Positions 47,261 to 56,717 of a stretch of 64,000 bases of DNA are shown piece by piece. Each line of letters begins with the position of its first letter. Position 1 is the first letter of the stretch. The DNA is from an uncultured Roseovarius sp. Lineage in GTDB: Bacteria > Pseudomonadota > Alphaproteobacteria > Rhodobacterales > Rhodobacteraceae. The DNA lies in assembly GCA_947496175.1 (NCBI GenBank), contig CANMBU010000003.1, positions 310,001 to 374,000 on the forward strand, given 5' to 3'. The notes beneath the pieces were generated by a model that saw nothing but the letters and a program-made list of their open reading frames with translations, made no database searches and was not told the DNA's origin. The position numbers and the translations under genes were made by a program.

Positions 47261-48792
47261 GAGCGCGCCTTCAGCAGCAGGATTTGCAGAGCCGCGCGGC
47301 GGGCGGTGTCTTCCAACCCTACGGCACGCAGCGTAGAGAGACCGGATACGATGTCCCGGCTTTGATTGGGACCTGCTGCGTCCAGCTGAAGGGCGGCACT
47401 CAGTATCGCCTGACCCAGACGGCCATCATCGAGCATGCCGCGATGATCATTTGAGGCCTCTGTTCTGGCAAAGGCGTCGGCAATCGCAATCTCGGTGGTC
47501 GTAACCGCGAGGCTGCGATCCGGCTTGCCCAACGCCACGGTCTGCAAGAAGCGGTCGGCTCTTTTTGTTAAGGACAATGACTGGGCCAGCGTTTCATACT
47601 CTGGTGACAAAAGCCCGGCGTGAAGCGCCATTTTTCCTGCAGGCCGGGGCAAGTTCAGCTTGGTCAGAGCCGGGCCGTAGAGCGTTGCCAGTGCCACAGC
47701 CAGCCCCTCACGCCGCATGTCAGGCCAGAGTTTTGTCAACGCGCGTGCAGCGGCCTCGTCATCGTTTCTGTTCAATGCACGTTCCAGAGCCTGAACACCT
47801 GAAACCCGTTCCCACACTCCGCCGGAGGCTGCAGGGCGTTGCGATGTGTAAAGTCCAAGCAGACGGTTGGCGGGCAGGGCGCCGGTGTGGGCCAGCCGTT
47901 CGGCCGCTTCAATTTCCGCTTTCCAGCCTGAGACACCACGCAGGTCTGCCACCGCGAAAGCACGTGGCAGGTTTCGGGTGGGCAGCGGCGCACCTGCCGC
48001 TTCAAATAGACGGAAGCCAAGCGGTGTCATATCCCGACTGGGCGGCAAATCGGGTGCGGCCTCTATTGTCTCTGGATCGAGATACTGGGCCAAAAGGGTG
48101 CTGGTTCTTTCATTCAGCAATCCAAGCGCGTTGGCTGTCTCAAACGTCAAAGCTGCGGTTTGCCAATCGCCGTCGCGAGCCGCGCAGAAAATTCGCGTCT
48201 CATATTTCTGGGTCAACGTCGGGTTCGCCGAGAGCGCCGAACAGGCCTGACCCTCGGTGCCTGTCAAAAGCGCCAGATCAAACCAAAGGTCAAATACGGA
48301 TGCGCGTTGCGGGCCTGCCTGCTCGATCAGGGCCAGGGCAGGGTCAACCGCGCCCATGCGCATCAAAGTGGCTGCACGATCTTGCAAAAATGTCGAAGAG
48401 GATGCGCCCTGAGACGAGGGTGCTTCTGCTTCGGCCAAGAGCAGCGTGTAGTAAAGTGCCTGAAGCGCTGGTAGCGGGTCGGTTGAGATGCGTTCGAACA
48501 GGGCCGAGATGGTCTTTGCCTGAGAGGCGGACCAAAGTTCAGGCGGCAATCCTGTTGTGCTGAAAGGCAAAAGCCCGACCGTTTCCGACGGTGTCGAGCC
48601 GAGTGGTGCAGCGGTGACATCAGGTGTCGAACTTCCGGCCTCTTCCGAGAGTTCTGGCAGAGGTGAGACAAGCGGTTGCGTCAGGCTAATAGGTGCGGGG
48701 TCCTTCAGCCAGTCAATCGCAGACAGCGGCTCTTCGGCGAGTGCTGGGGAGGCGATCAAAGAAACGAGTGATAACGCGTTAAGAACTCTCAA
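47257..48792 (-). CDS. Uncharacterised secreted alpha-helical protein
   Basis: A protein of about 511 residues if started at TTG 48792, which has AGGAA seven bases upstream and directly gives a signal peptide (LRVLNALSLVSLIASPALA). The frame is open to 48864, but that extension overlaps the small upstream gene and is polar. The mature protein has a proline-rich stretch and then many alanine- and leucine-rich helices like a TPR or SEL1-type solenoid (VDPALALIEQAGPQRASVFDLWFDLALL). I recognise no named family. It is in an operon between a 49-residue membrane protein and xerD. Confidence 0.8.
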   Translation of the reverse strand: MRVLNALSLVSLIASPALAEEPLSAIDWLKDPAPISLTQPLVSPLPELSEEAGSSTPDVTAAPLGSTPSETVGLLPFSTTGLPPELWSASQAKTISALFERISTDPLPALQALYYTLLLAEAEAPSSQGASSSTFLQDRAATLMRMGAVDPALALIEQAGPQRASVFDLWFDLALLTGTEGQACSALSANPTLTQKYETRIFCAARDGDWQTAALTFETANALGLLNERTSTLLAQYLDPETIEAAPDLPPSRDMTPLGFRLFEAAGAPLPTRNLPRAFAVADLRGVSGWKAEIEAAERLAHTGALPANRLLGLYTSQRPAASGGVWERVSGVQALERALNRNDDEAAARALTKLWPDMRREGLAVALATLYGPALTKLNLPRPAGKMALHAGLLSPEYETLAQSLSLTKRADRFLQTVALGKPDRSLAVTTTEIAIADAFARTEASNDHRGMLDDGRLGQAILSAALQLDAAGPNQSRDIVSGLSTLRAVGLEDTARRAALQILLLKARS

Positions 48793-48928
48793 GAATGATT
48801 TCCTGACGGATCTCTTCGCTTGGCGGAGAAAAGTCAGCGCCGAAAAACGGCCCGATATATGCATATGCCACCAAGGCGATGAACCCCAATCCGATTAGGT
48901 ACAGCAAAAATTTTATAAGCCGTAACAT
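48779..48928 (-). CDS. Small membrane protein of 49 residues
   Basis: A frame of 49 codons starting at ATG 48928. It encodes one membrane helix (LIKFLLYLIGLGFIALVAYAYI) followed by a short acidic tail (FSPPSEEIRQEIILESS). Its stop overlaps the TTG start of the 511-residue secreted protein by 14 bases in another frame, a layout expected for coupled translation. It is divergent from aroK, 75 bases away. I know no family name. Confidence 0.7.
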   Translation of the reverse strand: MLRLIKFLLYLIGLGFIALVAYAYIGPFFGADFSPPSEEIRQEIILESS

Positions 48929-49003
48929 GTTGCGCCTGCCTGCTCGCTTTCCATTGTTTTGTATAACTTATAACTGGCCTTTTGCCCAAGATCACGTCAT
49001 TCA

Positions 49004-49603
49004 ATGACAAAGCGTAAAAAAATGGCAGGGGAGCGCCGAAGTTTGACCTCGGAAAACACCTGGAAGTTGAAAAAGACGGTGGTTCTTGTGGGTATGATGG
49101 GCGCGGGAAAAACCGCTGTGGGCAAGGCTTTGGCGGCCATGCTTGATGTGCCGTTCCTTGATTCGGATGTTGAGATTGAGGCTGCGGCCAATATGTCGAT
49201 AAAAGAAATTTTTGAGCGCGATGGCGAGGCGTTCTTTCGGGATCGTGAAACGCAGGTCATCGAGCGGCTCTTGGACAATGAACGTTGTATATTATCAGCA
49301 GGCGGTGGTGCATTTCTATCTTCGCGCAATCGTGACATGATCCGCGAAAAGGGTGTTGCGGTGTGGCTGAAGGCCGATCTTGAATTGCTATGGAGCCGTG
49401 TAAAACATAAAGATACCAGGCCCTTACTTCGCACGGCTCATCCCTACCAAACTTTGAAAGATCTGTATGAAGAGCGGTTGCCGTTTTATGAAATGGCGGA
49501 TCTGGCGGTAGAGGCGCGGACGGAGTATTCGATAGAAGCCATGGCCGATCAGGTCCGACAGGCTCTGGCGGGACGCAAAGATGTTCTGGAGGCGTTATCA
49601 TGA
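49004..49603 (+). CDS. aroK: Shikimate kinase
   Basis: Phosphorylates shikimate in aromatic amino-acid synthesis, 199 residues. The P-loop is LVGMMGAGKTAVGKALA, DSDVEIEAAANMSIKEIF carries the shikimate-binding aspartate, and ILSAGGGAFLS and the lid region KDTRPLLR are conserved. An N-terminal extension of about 20 residues precedes the fold; ATG at 49022 is an alternative start. It overlaps aroB by four bases. Confidence 0.96.
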   Translation: MTKRKKMAGERRSLTSENTWKLKKTVVLVGMMGAGKTAVGKALAAMLDVPFLDSDVEIEAAANMSIKEIFERDGEAFFRDRETQVIERLLDNERCILSAGGGAFLSSRNRDMIREKGVAVWLKADLELLWSRVKHKDTRPLLRTAHPYQTLKDLYEERLPFYEMADLAVEARTEYSIEAMADQVRQALAGRKDVLEALS

Positions 49604-50715
49604 TCGAAACAGTGCATGTTGGACTGGGCGATCGTGCCTATGATATTCATATCGGCTCTGGGGTGTTGCGTGAGGCCGGACGCTACCTCGACCCGCTTTT
49701 GAACCGACCCCGTGTGGCCATCATCAGCGATGAGCGCGTGGCCAAGGCGCATTTGGCAAACCTGACAAATACGCTCGACGCAGCAGGTATTCAGTCATCT
49801 TCACTGATCTTGCCCGCAGGCGAAGCCACGAAGTCATGGTCTCATCTCGAACGCACCGTCGAATGGCTGTTGTCGGAAAAGGTTGAACGGCGGGATGTGG
49901 TCATCGCCCTGGGCGGCGGGGTGATTGGCGACCTTGTGGGTTTTGCTGCCGCCGTTTTGCGACGTGGTGTGCGATTTGTTCAGATACCAACCAGTCTCTT
50001 GGCGCAGGTTGACAGCTCCGTTGGGGGGAAAACAGGGATCAACGCGCCGCATGGCAAGAACTTGATCGGGGCGTTTCATCAGCCGGCTATGGTGCTTGCC
50101 GACATTGATGTGCTCGACACGCTGACCGAGCGCGATTTCCTTGCCGGTTATGGCGAAGTGGTGAAATACGGGCTTTTGGGCGACGCGGTGTTCTTTGAGT
50201 GGCTGGAAAAGAATGGGCCACGCGTGCGGGATGGGCACAAAGATGCGCGGCATTATGCGGTAAAGCGCTCTGTTGAGATGAAAGCCGATATTGTCGTGCG
50301 CGATGAAACGGAGCAGGGAGATCGCGCGCTGCTGAATCTTGGCCACACGTTCTGCCACGCTTTGGAAGCGGCTACAGGGTATTCAGACCGGCTTTTGCAT
50401 GGAGAGGGCGTCGCGGTTGGATGTGCGTTGGCCTTTGAGCTGTCTGCCCGTATGCAGCTTTGTGCTCAGGAGGAGCCCAGCCGCGTTCGGGCGCATCTTC
50501 GGGACATGAAGATGAAGGTGGATCTGGCGGATATTCCAGGGGATTTACCTGACGCGGAGGCTCTTTTGGAGCTTATGGGGCAGGACAAGAAAGTGATCGA
50601 TGGGCGCCTGCGGTTCATCCTTGCCCGCGGTATTGGCGACGCTTTCGTCACTGATGACGTTGACCATGTGACGGTCAAGGCCATGCTGAACGAGGCGCTT
50701 GTCGCACGGACCTGA
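49600..50715 (+). CDS. aroB: 3-Dehydroquinate synthase
   Basis: Forms the first ring of the shikimate pathway with bound NAD+ and a metal ion, 371 residues. VIALGGGVIGDLVGFAAAVLRRGVRFVQIPTSLLAQVDSSVGGKTGIN is the cofactor and active-site block (read here in parts: GGGVIGDLVGF, PTSLLAQVDSSVGGKT). Metal ligands lie in GYGEVVKYG, LNLGHTFCHALE and LLHGEGVAVG. It is translationally coupled to aroK. Confidence 0.97.
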   Translation: MIETVHVGLGDRAYDIHIGSGVLREAGRYLDPLLNRPRVAIISDERVAKAHLANLTNTLDAAGIQSSSLILPAGEATKSWSHLERTVEWLLSEKVERRDVVIALGGGVIGDLVGFAAAVLRRGVRFVQIPTSLLAQVDSSVGGKTGINAPHGKNLIGAFHQPAMVLADIDVLDTLTERDFLAGYGEVVKYGLLGDAVFFEWLEKNGPRVRDGHKDARHYAVKRSVEMKADIVVRDETEQGDRALLNLGHTFCHALEAATGYSDRLLHGEGVAVGCALAFELSARMQLCAQEEPSRVRAHLRDMKMKVDLADIPGDLPDAEALLELMGQDKKVIDGRLRFILARGIGDAFVTDDVDHVTVKAMLNEALVART

Positions 50716-50726
50716 AGTATTTCACG

Positions 50727-51398
50727 CTAAGTATTGCGCGTGTCCTGTTTCAGCAGCCAGCCAAAGAGCGCCACGGCAAGTGCTGCGCCGATAAATTCGG
50801 CGGTGATAAATCCGGGAAGGTCCGCAGGTCGAATGCCGGAAAACGTGTTGGTGAAGGCCCGGGAAATGGCAACGGCTGGATTGGCGAAAGAGGTCGAGGC
50901 CGTGAACCAGTAGGCAGCGGTGATGTAAAGACCCACCAGCATCGGAATGGCCTCTGTCTTGAAGCGCAAGCCGCCCAGAATGACGCCCACAAGACCAAAG
51001 GTGGCCACGACTTCGGCGAACCATTGTGCGCCGCCAGTGCGCACGGTCAGCGAGGTTTGTAACAGATCGAGCGCAAACATCCCGTGGGCGATCACTGTTC
51101 CGAGAATGCCACCCGCCACCTGAACACCCATGAACGCCATGGCGTCACGCCCGGAAATGTCGCGCTTGAGCAGGAAGGCAAAGGTCACAGCCGGGTTGAA
51201 ATGCGCGCCGGAAATCGGCCCCAGAATGGTGATCAGGACAAAGAGGATCGCACCGGTCGGGATCGTGTTGCCCAACAAGGCCACGGCGACATCCTCCGTC
51301 AGCGTCTCGGCCATAATACCCGAGCCGACCACGGTGCAGACCAGCAAGAGAGTACCCAGAAATTCCGCCGTGAGGCGACGTGGTAAGTCAAACTTCAT
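50727..51398 (-). CDS. aqpS: Aquaglyceroporin of the ars operon, AqpS-like
   Basis: A 223-residue MIP channel with six membrane helices and two NPA boxes: GAHFNPAVTFAF and SFANPAVAISRAFTNTFSG. In Sinorhizobium meliloti an aquaglyceroporin replaces the ArsB pump, letting arsenite made by ArsC flow out down its gradient. The same gene set and order occur here, so an arsenite channel is inferred. Its start overlaps the arsC stop (ATGA). Confidence 0.9.
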   Translation of the reverse strand: MKFDLPRRLTAEFLGTLLLVCTVVGSGIMAETLTEDVAVALLGNTIPTGAILFVLITILGPISGAHFNPAVTFAFLLKRDISGRDAMAFMGVQVAGGILGTVIAHGMFALDLLQTSLTVRTGGAQWFAEVVATFGLVGVILGGLRFKTEAIPMLVGLYITAAYWFTASTSFANPAVAISRAFTNTFSGIRPADLPGFITAEFIGAALAVALFGWLLKQDTRNT

Positions 51399-51925
51399 TT
51401 GGGATCTGGATCCTTTTGGTCTTTGTGCGCGCCAATGGCTTCGAGTTCTTTCTTGAGCGACAGCCCGTCCAGTTGCGAGAACGGCAGGTTCACAAAGATG
51501 GAAATACGGTTGCGCAGCATGCGGTAGGTGTCGTGAAAAGCCAGGCCAATTTCGGCATCAGAGCCGATGACAGCTGCAGGATCTGGCAGACCCCAATGCG
51601 CGCTGATGGGCTGACCGGGCCAATAAGGACAAGTCTCATTCGCGGCGTTGTCGCAGACGGTGAACACGAAATCCATGTTTGGTGCATCCTGGCCTGCGAA
51701 TTCATCCCAGCTTTTGGAGCGTAAGCCGCTGGTATCGTGGTTGAGCTGTTCCAGCACGGCGATGGCGTGCGGGTTTGGCGCGCCAGTGGGCTGTGACCCG
51801 GCGGAATAGGCGTTGAACCGTCCCAAGCCTTCGCGCTTCATGACCGCTTCGGCGATGAGTGAGCGGGCGGAGTTTCCGGTGCACAAAAAGAGGATATTTT
51901 TTAATTCGGATGACTTTGACGACAT
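51395..51925 (-). CDS. arsC: Arsenate reductase, low-molecular-weight phosphatase type
   Basis: Reduces arsenate to arsenite. The ATG at 51925, with GAGG upstream, gives 176 residues. The phosphatase-like P-loop is CTGNSARS with nucleophile Cys15, and the resolving cysteines are Cys91 and Cys99 (VCDNAANETCPYWPG), as in thioredoxin-coupled ArsC. A C-terminal extension beyond the usual 130-140 residues is present (RISIFVNLPFSQLDGLSLKKEL), which is common in this subgroup. It lies 10 bases after arsR. Confidence 0.93.
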   Translation of the reverse strand: MSSKSSELKNILFLCTGNSARSLIAEAVMKREGLGRFNAYSAGSQPTGAPNPHAIAVLEQLNHDTSGLRSKSWDEFAGQDAPNMDFVFTVCDNAANETCPYWPGQPISAHWGLPDPAAVIGSDAEIGLAFHDTYRMLRNRISIFVNLPFSQLDGLSLKKELEAIGAHKDQKDPDPK

Positions 51926-51935
51926 GGCGTGGTCC

Positions 51936-52268
51936 TCAGCATGGGCAGGCAAGCTGTTGGATCAGGGGTTGGCATTCCGCAGGATTTCCACCGCAGCAAT
52001 CCTCGATCAGAAAACCCAGAAGGTGTTGAATACCCTCTACATTGGCGCGGTACAGAATGGTGCGCCCGTCGCGTTCTGAGACGATCAGACCTGCCTGCGT
52101 CAGGATCGACAGATGCGATGACATGGTGTTCTGCCGCACGCCGCAGGTTGTCGCGATGTCACCCGCGGCAAGCCCTTCGGGACCGGCCCGCATCAACAGG
52201 CGAAACACCTCAAGCCGGGTCTCATGCGAGAGCGCCTGCAGGGCGGAAAGGGCGGTAGATGTATCCAT
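51936..52268 (-). CDS. arsR: ArsR-type arsenic-responsive repressor
   Basis: A 110-residue winged-helix repressor from the ATG at 52268; a longer frame to 52304 would cross the operator. The DNA-binding part is ATTCGVRQNTMSSHLSILTQAGLIVSERDGRTILY. A cluster of C-terminal cysteines (DCCGGNPAEC, LACPC) is placed to bind arsenite; the classical CVCDLC motif is absent from the N-terminal half. This resembles the C-terminal-cysteine ArsR group. It is the first gene of arsR-arsC-aqpS. Confidence 0.92.
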   Translation of the reverse strand: MDTSTALSALQALSHETRLEVFRLLMRAGPEGLAAGDIATTCGVRQNTMSSHLSILTQAGLIVSERDGRTILYRANVEGIQHLLGFLIEDCCGGNPAECQPLIQQLACPC

Positions 52269-52269
52269 G

Positions 52270-52287
52270 TATCGGGAATTATCGATA
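52270..52287. promoter_or_regulatory. Candidate ArsR operator
   Basis: TATCG-N8-CGATA is an inverted repeat one base upstream of the arsR start codon. Its position would let ArsR block its own operon and release it on arsenite binding. ArsR-family operators are short AT-rich dyads of this kind. Confidence 0.5.
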
Positions 52288-52355
52288 TATAAGCCATGAT
52301 GCAATCGATGTTGTGCGAAAGTTTTGTGACAGGCAGCGTTATCCGCAAATTCCGA

Positions 52356-53609
52356 TCAGTCGGCGAGCTTCACCAGCGCATGCCGCTTTTTCCCGGCCGA
52401 AAGCTTGATCGGTGAGGAGAGGGCATTTGCATCAATCATAAGGCCAGCATCGGTGAGCGGGGCATCGTCAAGTTTGGCCCCGTTTTCCGCGATCAATCGC
52501 TTGGCGTCCTTGCCGGATTTTGCAAGGCCAGATTTCACGATTAGCTGCACAATGGACATGCCGTCACCGATATCCGACGCGGATACTTCCAGCGTGGGCA
52601 AGTCATCCCCAACGCCGCCTTTCTCAAAGACCTCGCGCGCGGTCGCTTCAGCTGCCTGCGCGGCTTCGGCCCCGTGTAAAAGGGTGGTGACCTCATTTGC
52701 CAGAATGATCTTGGCCGCGTTGATCTCTGATCCGGCCAGCGCGCCAAGGCGGTCGCATTCATCCACTGGCAATTCGGTGTAGAGCTTCAGGAACCGGCCC
52801 ACATCGGCATCCATCGTGTTGCGCCAGAACTGCCAGAACGTGTAGGGCGCGCACATGTCGGCATTGAGCCAGACTGCGCCGTCCTGGCTTTTGCCCATCT
52901 TTCGGCCATCTGCTGTCTCCAGCAGCGGCGACGTGAGGCCGTACACCTCGTGATCAAGCACCCGGCGCGTCAGGTCGATCCCGTTGACGATGTTGCCCCA
53001 CTGATCCGAGCCGCCCATCTGCAGAAGACAGCCATAGCGGCGGTTCAACTCCATAAAGTCATAGGCCTGCAGGATCATGTAATTGAATTCGAGGAACGAC
53101 AGCGATTGTTCACGGTCGAGACGGGATTTCACCGATTCAAAGGCCAGCATCCGGTTGACCGAGAAATGCCGACCAATGTCGCGTAGAAATTCGATGTACT
53201 TCAGACCGCTCAGCCATTCATCATTGTTGAGCATAACGGCATCGGTGGCCCCGTCACCATAGGTGACATAGGCGGCAAACACCTTCTGAATGCCATCGAT
53301 ATTAGCCTGAATTGCCGCATCATCGAGCAGGGGGCGTTCATCGGCGCGAAAACTCGGGTCGCCTACCTTGGTCGTGCCACCGCCCATGAGCGTGATCGGC
53401 TTGTGCCCGGTCTTTTGCAGCCAGCGCAGCATCATGATCTGAATAAGAGAGCCGACGTGCAGCGATTTCGCGGTGGCGTCAAAGCCGATATAGGCCGGGA
53501 CCACGCCTTTGATCAGAGCCGCATCTAGCGCATCCAGATCGGTGCAATCGGCCATAAAGCCACGCTCGATCATCACGCGCAGGAAATCTGATTTGGGTTG
53601 GGTGGTCAT
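52356..53609 (-). CDS. tyrS: Tyrosyl-tRNA synthetase
   Basis: Charges tRNA-Tyr, 417 residues from the ATG at 53609; the open frame continues upstream but reads unlike any TyrS. The class I signatures are [13 protein letters not shown] (HIGH-like) and [11 protein letters not shown] (KMSKS-like). [25 protein letters not shown] is the tyrosine and anticodon-side block, and an S4-type RNA-binding domain closes the protein ([19 protein letters not shown]). It is divergent from anmK. Confidence 0.97.
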   Translation of the reverse strand: MTTQPKSDFLRVMIERGFMADCTDLDALDAALIKGVVPAYIGFDATAKSLHVGSLIQIMMLRWLQKTGHKPITLMGGGTTKVGDPSFRADERPLLDDAAIQANIDGIQKVFAAYVTYGDGATDAVMLNNDEWLSGLKYIEFLRDIGRHFSVNRMLAFESVKSRLDREQSLSFLEFNYMILQAYDFMELNRRYGCLLQMGGSDQWGNIVNGIDLTRRVLDHEVYGLTSPLLETADGRKMGKSQDGAVWLNADMCAPYTFWQFWRNTMDADVGRFLKLYTELPVDECDRLGALAGSEINAAKIILANEVTTLLHGAEAAQAAEATAREVFEKGGVGDDLPTLEVSASDIGDGMSIVQLIVKSGLAKSGKDAKRLIAENGAKLDDAPLTDAGLMIDANALSSPIKLSAGKKRHALVKLAD

Positions 53610-53672
53610 ATCGCTTGTCCCGGGTGTCTTTGCGCGGCATGTATAGGGGCGGTTTGAACGAAGGAAAAGGCC

Positions 53673-54791
53673 ATGTTGAAGGCCCGGATCAAAGCGGGCC
53701 CGGTTTGGGCCTTGGGGGCGATGTCGGGCACCTCGTTGGACGGGGTGGACGCGGCCATGGTTCAGACCGATGGCGAGGTGATTTTCGGCTTTGGAGAGAC
53801 CGCCTATCGCGGCTATTCCCGCGCCGAGGAAGCCGTGTTGCGCGACGCCTTGGGAAAGTGGCCCGGCGAGGTGGGGCAAGAAGCGCTGCCGATGGTGCAA
53901 CAGGCGCATCTCGACGTGCTCTCAGGCTTTGAGGGGGCCGAGATCGTTGGCTTTCACGGCCAGACATTGGCGCATGAGCCAAAGGGGCGTGGCACGCATC
54001 AGATGGGCGATGGCGCGGCCTTGGCCGTAGCGCTGAACCTGCCGGTCGTTTGGGATTTTCGCAGCGCGGATGTGGAACTGGGCGGGGAGGGCGCGCCGCT
54101 TGCGCCGTTTTTCCATTTCGCCTGTGCCAAATGGATGCAGGCCGAGCGGCCTTTGGCCTTTCTCAATCTGGGGGGCGTTGGCAACCTCACCTGGATTGAT
54201 CCAACGAAAGACAAACCCGAAGAAGACGGCGCGCTGCTGGCCTTTGACACAGGTCCCGCGAATGCGCCGATCAACGATGTGATGATGGGCCGGCGTGGTG
54301 AGCCGTTTGATCGCGATGGGAAACTTGCGCTGCAAGGGACTGTGGCTCAAGGCGCGCTAGAGCTGTTCCTCGAAGACATCTATTTTCGGAAGATCCCGCC
54401 CAAGTCGCTCGACCGGGATGCCTTTGCCGACATGATCGGTCTGGTGCGTGAGCTGAGCGATGCCGATGCGGTGGCAACCCTCACAGGCATGGCCGCGGCA
54501 GCGGTGTTGCAGGGTATGGAGCATTGTCCAACCCCGCCGGAGCGCGTGTTGGTTTGTGGCGGCGGGCGCAAGAACCCGGTGATGATGGCGATGCTGCGCG
54601 CCGCTTTGGACGCAAAAGTTGACCCGGTGGAGGCGGTCGGGCTTGATGGCGATATGCTGGAGGCGCAAGCTTTTGCACATCTGGCCGTGCGCGTGCTGCG
54701 CGGATTGCCCACGTCTTGCCCCAGCACAACCGGGGTTGGGGCCGCTGTTGCGGGTGGCACACTCAGCTGGCCCAGAGGAGAGGCGCCATGA
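53673..54791 (+). CDS. anmK: Anhydro-N-acetylmuramic acid kinase
   Basis: Phosphorylates anhydroMurNAc to MurNAc-6-phosphate in peptidoglycan recycling, 372 residues. [18 protein letters not shown] is the ATP-binding start, [13 protein letters not shown] and [13 protein letters not shown] are typical, and [13 protein letters not shown] binds the sugar. The stop overlaps the next start by four bases, making it the first gene of an apparent three-gene operon. Confidence 0.96.
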   Translation: MLKARIKAGPVWALGAMSGTSLDGVDAAMVQTDGEVIFGFGETAYRGYSRAEEAVLRDALGKWPGEVGQEALPMVQQAHLDVLSGFEGAEIVGFHGQTLAHEPKGRGTHQMGDGAALAVALNLPVVWDFRSADVELGGEGAPLAPFFHFACAKWMQAERPLAFLNLGGVGNLTWIDPTKDKPEEDGALLAFDTGPANAPINDVMMGRRGEPFDRDGKLALQGTVAQGALELFLEDIYFRKIPPKSLDRDAFADMIGLVRELSDADAVATLTGMAAAAVLQGMEHCPTPPERVLVCGGGRKNPVMMAMLRAALDAKVDPVEAVGLDGDMLEAQAFAHLAVRVLRGLPTSCPSTTGVGAAVAGGTLSWPRGEAP

Positions 54792-55522
54792 CATATGAAT
54801 TGGATCACGGCATGGCCCGGCGTCTTGGCCTTGTTGTGCTCAGCACCGATGAGACGCTGGAGGTTGAGGCGCGCCAGACATTGCAGGGCCGAGATGTGGG
54901 CCTGTATCACACGCGCATCTACTCCGCGCCTTCCGTGACACCCCAGTCGCTGATGGATATGCAGGCGCGCGTGGCCGCGTCAGTATCGCTTTTGCCGGAT
55001 ACGGTTGAGGCGATTGGCTATGGTTGCACCTCGGCGTCTGTCTTGATCGGGCCTGATGCGGTGACAGAGCAGGTGCATGCCGTGCGCCCGGACCTGCCGG
55101 TCACAAACCCGATCAGCGGCGTGGTGGCGGGTTTGCAGGCGCTCAGCGCCAGGCGGATCATCATGATCACGCCTTACACCAGCCAGGTGGCCAGCCCGAT
55201 GCGGCAGTTTCTGGAGGCGCGCGGGATCGAGGTCTTACACGAGACCAGCTTTGGCGAAGAGATCGACCCCAATGTGGCCCGGATCAGCGAGGCCTCGACC
55301 AAGACCGCAATTCTTGAGGCACTGCAGACCCATAAGGCAGATGCGGTCTTTGCCTCCTGCACCAATTTGCGCACCTATGGGATCATCGACGCGCTAGAGG
55401 CCGAAACCGGTGTGCCGGTGATCAGCTCCAACCAGGCGCTCTTGTGGCACCTGTTGCAGCTCAGCGGGATTGCGGCAAAGGGCTGGGGCCCGGGCCAATT
55501 GTTTGAGGAAAAGCTGACATGA
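54788..55522 (+). CDS. Asp/Glu racemase superfamily enzyme, maleate isomerase/arylmalonate decarboxylase type
   Basis: A 244-residue enzyme from the ATG at 54788, which overlaps the anmK stop. Two catalytic cysteines of the superfamily are visible: Cys80 ([12 protein letters not shown]) and Cys191 ([11 protein letters not shown]). The overall pattern fits the maleate cis-trans isomerase/AMDase/EutA-like branch more than MurI-type glutamate racemase. The substrate is unknown. The four-base overlaps on both sides suggest that it works with anmK or, more likely, with the PLP enzyme downstream. Confidence 0.8.
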   Translation: MTYELDHGMARRLGLVVLSTDETLEVEARQTLQGRDVGLYHTRIYSAPSVTPQSLMDMQARVAASVSLLPDTVEAIGYGCTSASVLIGPDAVTEQVHAVRPDLPVTNPISGVVAGLQALSARRIIMITPYTSQVASPMRQFLEARGIEVLHETSFGEEIDPNVARISEASTKTAILEALQTHKADAVFASCTNLRTYGIIDALEAETGVPVISSNQALLWHLLQLSGIAAKGWGPGQLFEEKLT

Positions 55523-56661
55523 TATCGAAACCGCTGAGCCCTGCCACCATCGCCGCGCGTGCCAGCGGGGCGATTGATCCGGCAACTGCCGGGCTTGTAC
55601 CGGGCATTCATACCGCGACCACCTATATGCGGGGGGCGGACAATGCGCTCATCCATGAGCGTAATTCCTATGCGCGCGATGACAATGACACGGTGCGCAC
55701 CGCCGAAGTGGTGTTGCGGGAGTTGGAGGGTGCTGCGGAAACCCTGCTCTTGCCATCCGGTATGGCGGCCGCGGCGGCGGTGTTTCGCGCCTTGCCGAAA
55801 GGCGCGAGATTGGTGCTGCAATCGGGGATTTACTATGGCGTGACCCATCTGGCACGCACGCTCGCCGCGCGGGGCGATTTCGCGCTGGAGGAAGTGGACG
55901 CAGCTGACCCTGAGGCTTTGTCGCAGGCCTGTGCGACATCTGCGGATCTTGTGTGGATCGAAACGCCCTCAAACCCCTGGCTCAAAGTCACCGATATTTC
56001 TCAGGCGGCAGAACTGGCACAGCAGGCAGGCGCGCTTTTGGTGGTGGACGGCACAGCCTCAAGCCCGGTTTTGACCCGGTCTCTGGCGTTGGGGGCTGAT
56101 ATCTCGATGCACTCGGTGACCAAGGCCATCAATGGCCATAGCGATGTTATGGGCGGCGCCTTGTCCTGTACAAACCCCGACATGCCCTTGTGGAGTGCCA
56201 TTCGCGCGGACCGTCATGATGCAGGTGCGATCATGGGGCCGTTTGAAGCGTGGCTGGCCTTGCGCGGCATGCGCACTCTGCCGCTTCGGATGGAACGGAT
56301 GTGCGCCAATGCGCAGGCGTTGGCAGGGTTTCTGAACGGTCATGAGGCGGTGGAAACCGTGCTGTACCCTGGCCTGCCACATCATCCCGGCCATGACATC
56401 GCCTCGCGTCAGATGTGTGGAGGGTTTGGGTATCTGATGTCTTTCATTGTGAAGGGTGGGGCGGATAGTGCGCTGCGTGTCAAAGGACGGCTCAACCTCA
56501 TCCACCGCGCCACATCGCTAGGTGGCGTCGAAAGCCTCATCGAACACCGCGCCACAATTGAGCCGGAGTCCGGCATTCCGGGAGGGTTATTGCGGCTTTC
56601 GGTCGGGATTGAGGATGTGGAGGATTTGAAAGTTGATTTGGCGCAGGCTTTGGAGGGGTAG
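55519..56661 (+). CDS. Trans-sulfuration-family PLP enzyme (cystathionine gamma-synthase/lyase-like)
   Basis: A 380-residue enzyme of the Cys/Met metabolism PLP family. The PLP lysine is Lys202 in SMHSVTKAINGHSDVMGG, Asp177 (LLVVDGTASSP) binds the ring nitrogen, and IETPSNPWLKVTDI and LIEHRATIEPES are standard. Family members act as gamma-synthases, gamma-lyases or beta-lyases of sulfur amino acids. Sequence alone does not decide which. It overlaps the racemase-like gene by four bases. Confidence 0.87.
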   Translation: MISKPLSPATIAARASGAIDPATAGLVPGIHTATTYMRGADNALIHERNSYARDDNDTVRTAEVVLRELEGAAETLLLPSGMAAAAAVFRALPKGARLVLQSGIYYGVTHLARTLAARGDFALEEVDAADPEALSQACATSADLVWIETPSNPWLKVTDISQAAELAQQAGALLVVDGTASSPVLTRSLALGADISMHSVTKAINGHSDVMGGALSCTNPDMPLWSAIRADRHDAGAIMGPFEAWLALRGMRTLPLRMERMCANAQALAGFLNGHEAVETVLYPGLPHHPGHDIASRQMCGGFGYLMSFIVKGGADSALRVKGRLNLIHRATSLGGVESLIEHRATIEPESGIPGGLLRLSVGIEDVEDLKVDLAQALEG

Positions 56662-56680
56662 TGGGGATGGCGGGTGTCGG

Positions 56681-56695
56681 CTTTGCGGACAAAGC
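56681..56695 (+). repeat. Left copy of CTTTGCGGACA repeat
   Basis: CTTTGCGGACAAAGC, 23 bases before the end of the metallopeptidase-like gene. It matches 14 of 15 bases of the direct copy at 57715-57729. Confidence 0.6.
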
Positions 56696-56717
56696 TGAAG
56701 TTAACAAAATGACAATT

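Noticed and set aside
47565-48563. 332-residue frame opposite the secreted helical protein
   Set aside because: It is rich in Arg, Pro and Cys and lies wholly antisense to a better frame.
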